Assembly: GCA_003499925.1 (NCBI GenBank)
Contig: DNRQ01000075.1
Span: 10,268-15,509 of the forward strand
DNA: 5,242 nt
Source of the DNA: Geobacter sp.
GTDB taxonomy: Bacteria > Desulfobacterota > Desulfuromonadia > Geobacterales > Geobacteraceae
Direction of reading: 5' to 3'
In this document: positions 5,146 through 5,242 of the stretch, piece after piece
How the letters are laid out: the number at the start of each line of letters is the position of its first letter
Numbering within the stretch: position 1 is the stretch's first letter
The notes under the pieces: model-generated
Seen by the model: the letters and a program-made list of their open reading frames with translations, nothing else
What the model was told of the DNA's origin: nothing
The model's database searches: none
Translations under genes and position numbers: made by a program

Positions 5146-5242
5146 AGGGGGATTTCAACTCTGTCGGGTGAAGCTCGTACCAATTGGCCAACAGCAAATC
5201 AGGCAAATTCTCCCCCGCCCCCCCGACCCCACTGCCATTAAG
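5146..5242. repeat. Composite dispersed repeat at the right edge
   Basis: The left part, AGGGGGATTTCAACTCTGT (5146-5164), TTGGCCA (5185-5191) and CAAAT followed by C-runs (5204 onward), is colinear with 2059-2131. The right end, CCCCACTGCCATTAAG (5227-5242), is the exact inverted copy of 191-206. It starts 10 bp after the globin gene's stop and runs off the window, so its full extent is unknown. It could be a dispersed repeat unit or the outer edge of a mobile element lying to the right. Confidence 0.65.

Overview
The window holds four complete protein-coding genes and an unusually dense set of dispersed GC-rich repeats. It looks like chromosomal DNA from a Geobacter-like member of the Desulfuromonadales (Desulfobacterota, formerly Deltaproteobacteria). 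That assignment is inference. It rests on C/G-run dispersed repeats of the kind common in Geobacter genomes and on a globin-coupled sensor ending in the Cys-rich CKKIR module often seen on signalling proteins of that group. It also fits the moderately GC-rich coding style.

Layout: positions 1-271 are non-coding, with a large imperfect inverted-repeat element (2-176) and a G-rich dispersed repeat (191-219). A lipase maturation factor (LMF) family membrane protein runs on the minus strand (272-1729). The next 500 bp (1730-2229) are a divergent intergenic region. It contains a good sigma70-type promoter for the LMF gene, several perfect hairpins, two exact 39-bp direct repeats, a composite repeat and a probable promoter for the rightward genes. 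On the plus strand a small DCC-family (DUF393) thiol-disulfide oxidoreductase (2230-2658) overlaps by 4 nt a second, divergent LMF-family protein (2655-4079). A 211-bp AT-richer gap with several palindromes precedes a globin-coupled sensor protein (4291-5136). The window ends in a further composite repeat (5146-5242), whose last 16 bp are an exact inverted copy of 191-206.

How the genes may work together: the central part is a divergent LMF / DCC-LMF locus. Human LMF1 is an ER membrane chaperone needed for folding of disulfide-containing lipases and has been tied to ER redox balance. A translationally coupled DCC thiol oxidoreductase beside a bacterial LMF therefore suggests a redox-linked membrane folding or modification function; the substrate is unknown and no lipase gene is in the window. 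The globin sensor appears to be a separate transcription unit. It has no cyclase, kinase or chemotaxis output, only a coiled coil and a CxxC...CxxC module, and its link to the LMF locus is only positional.
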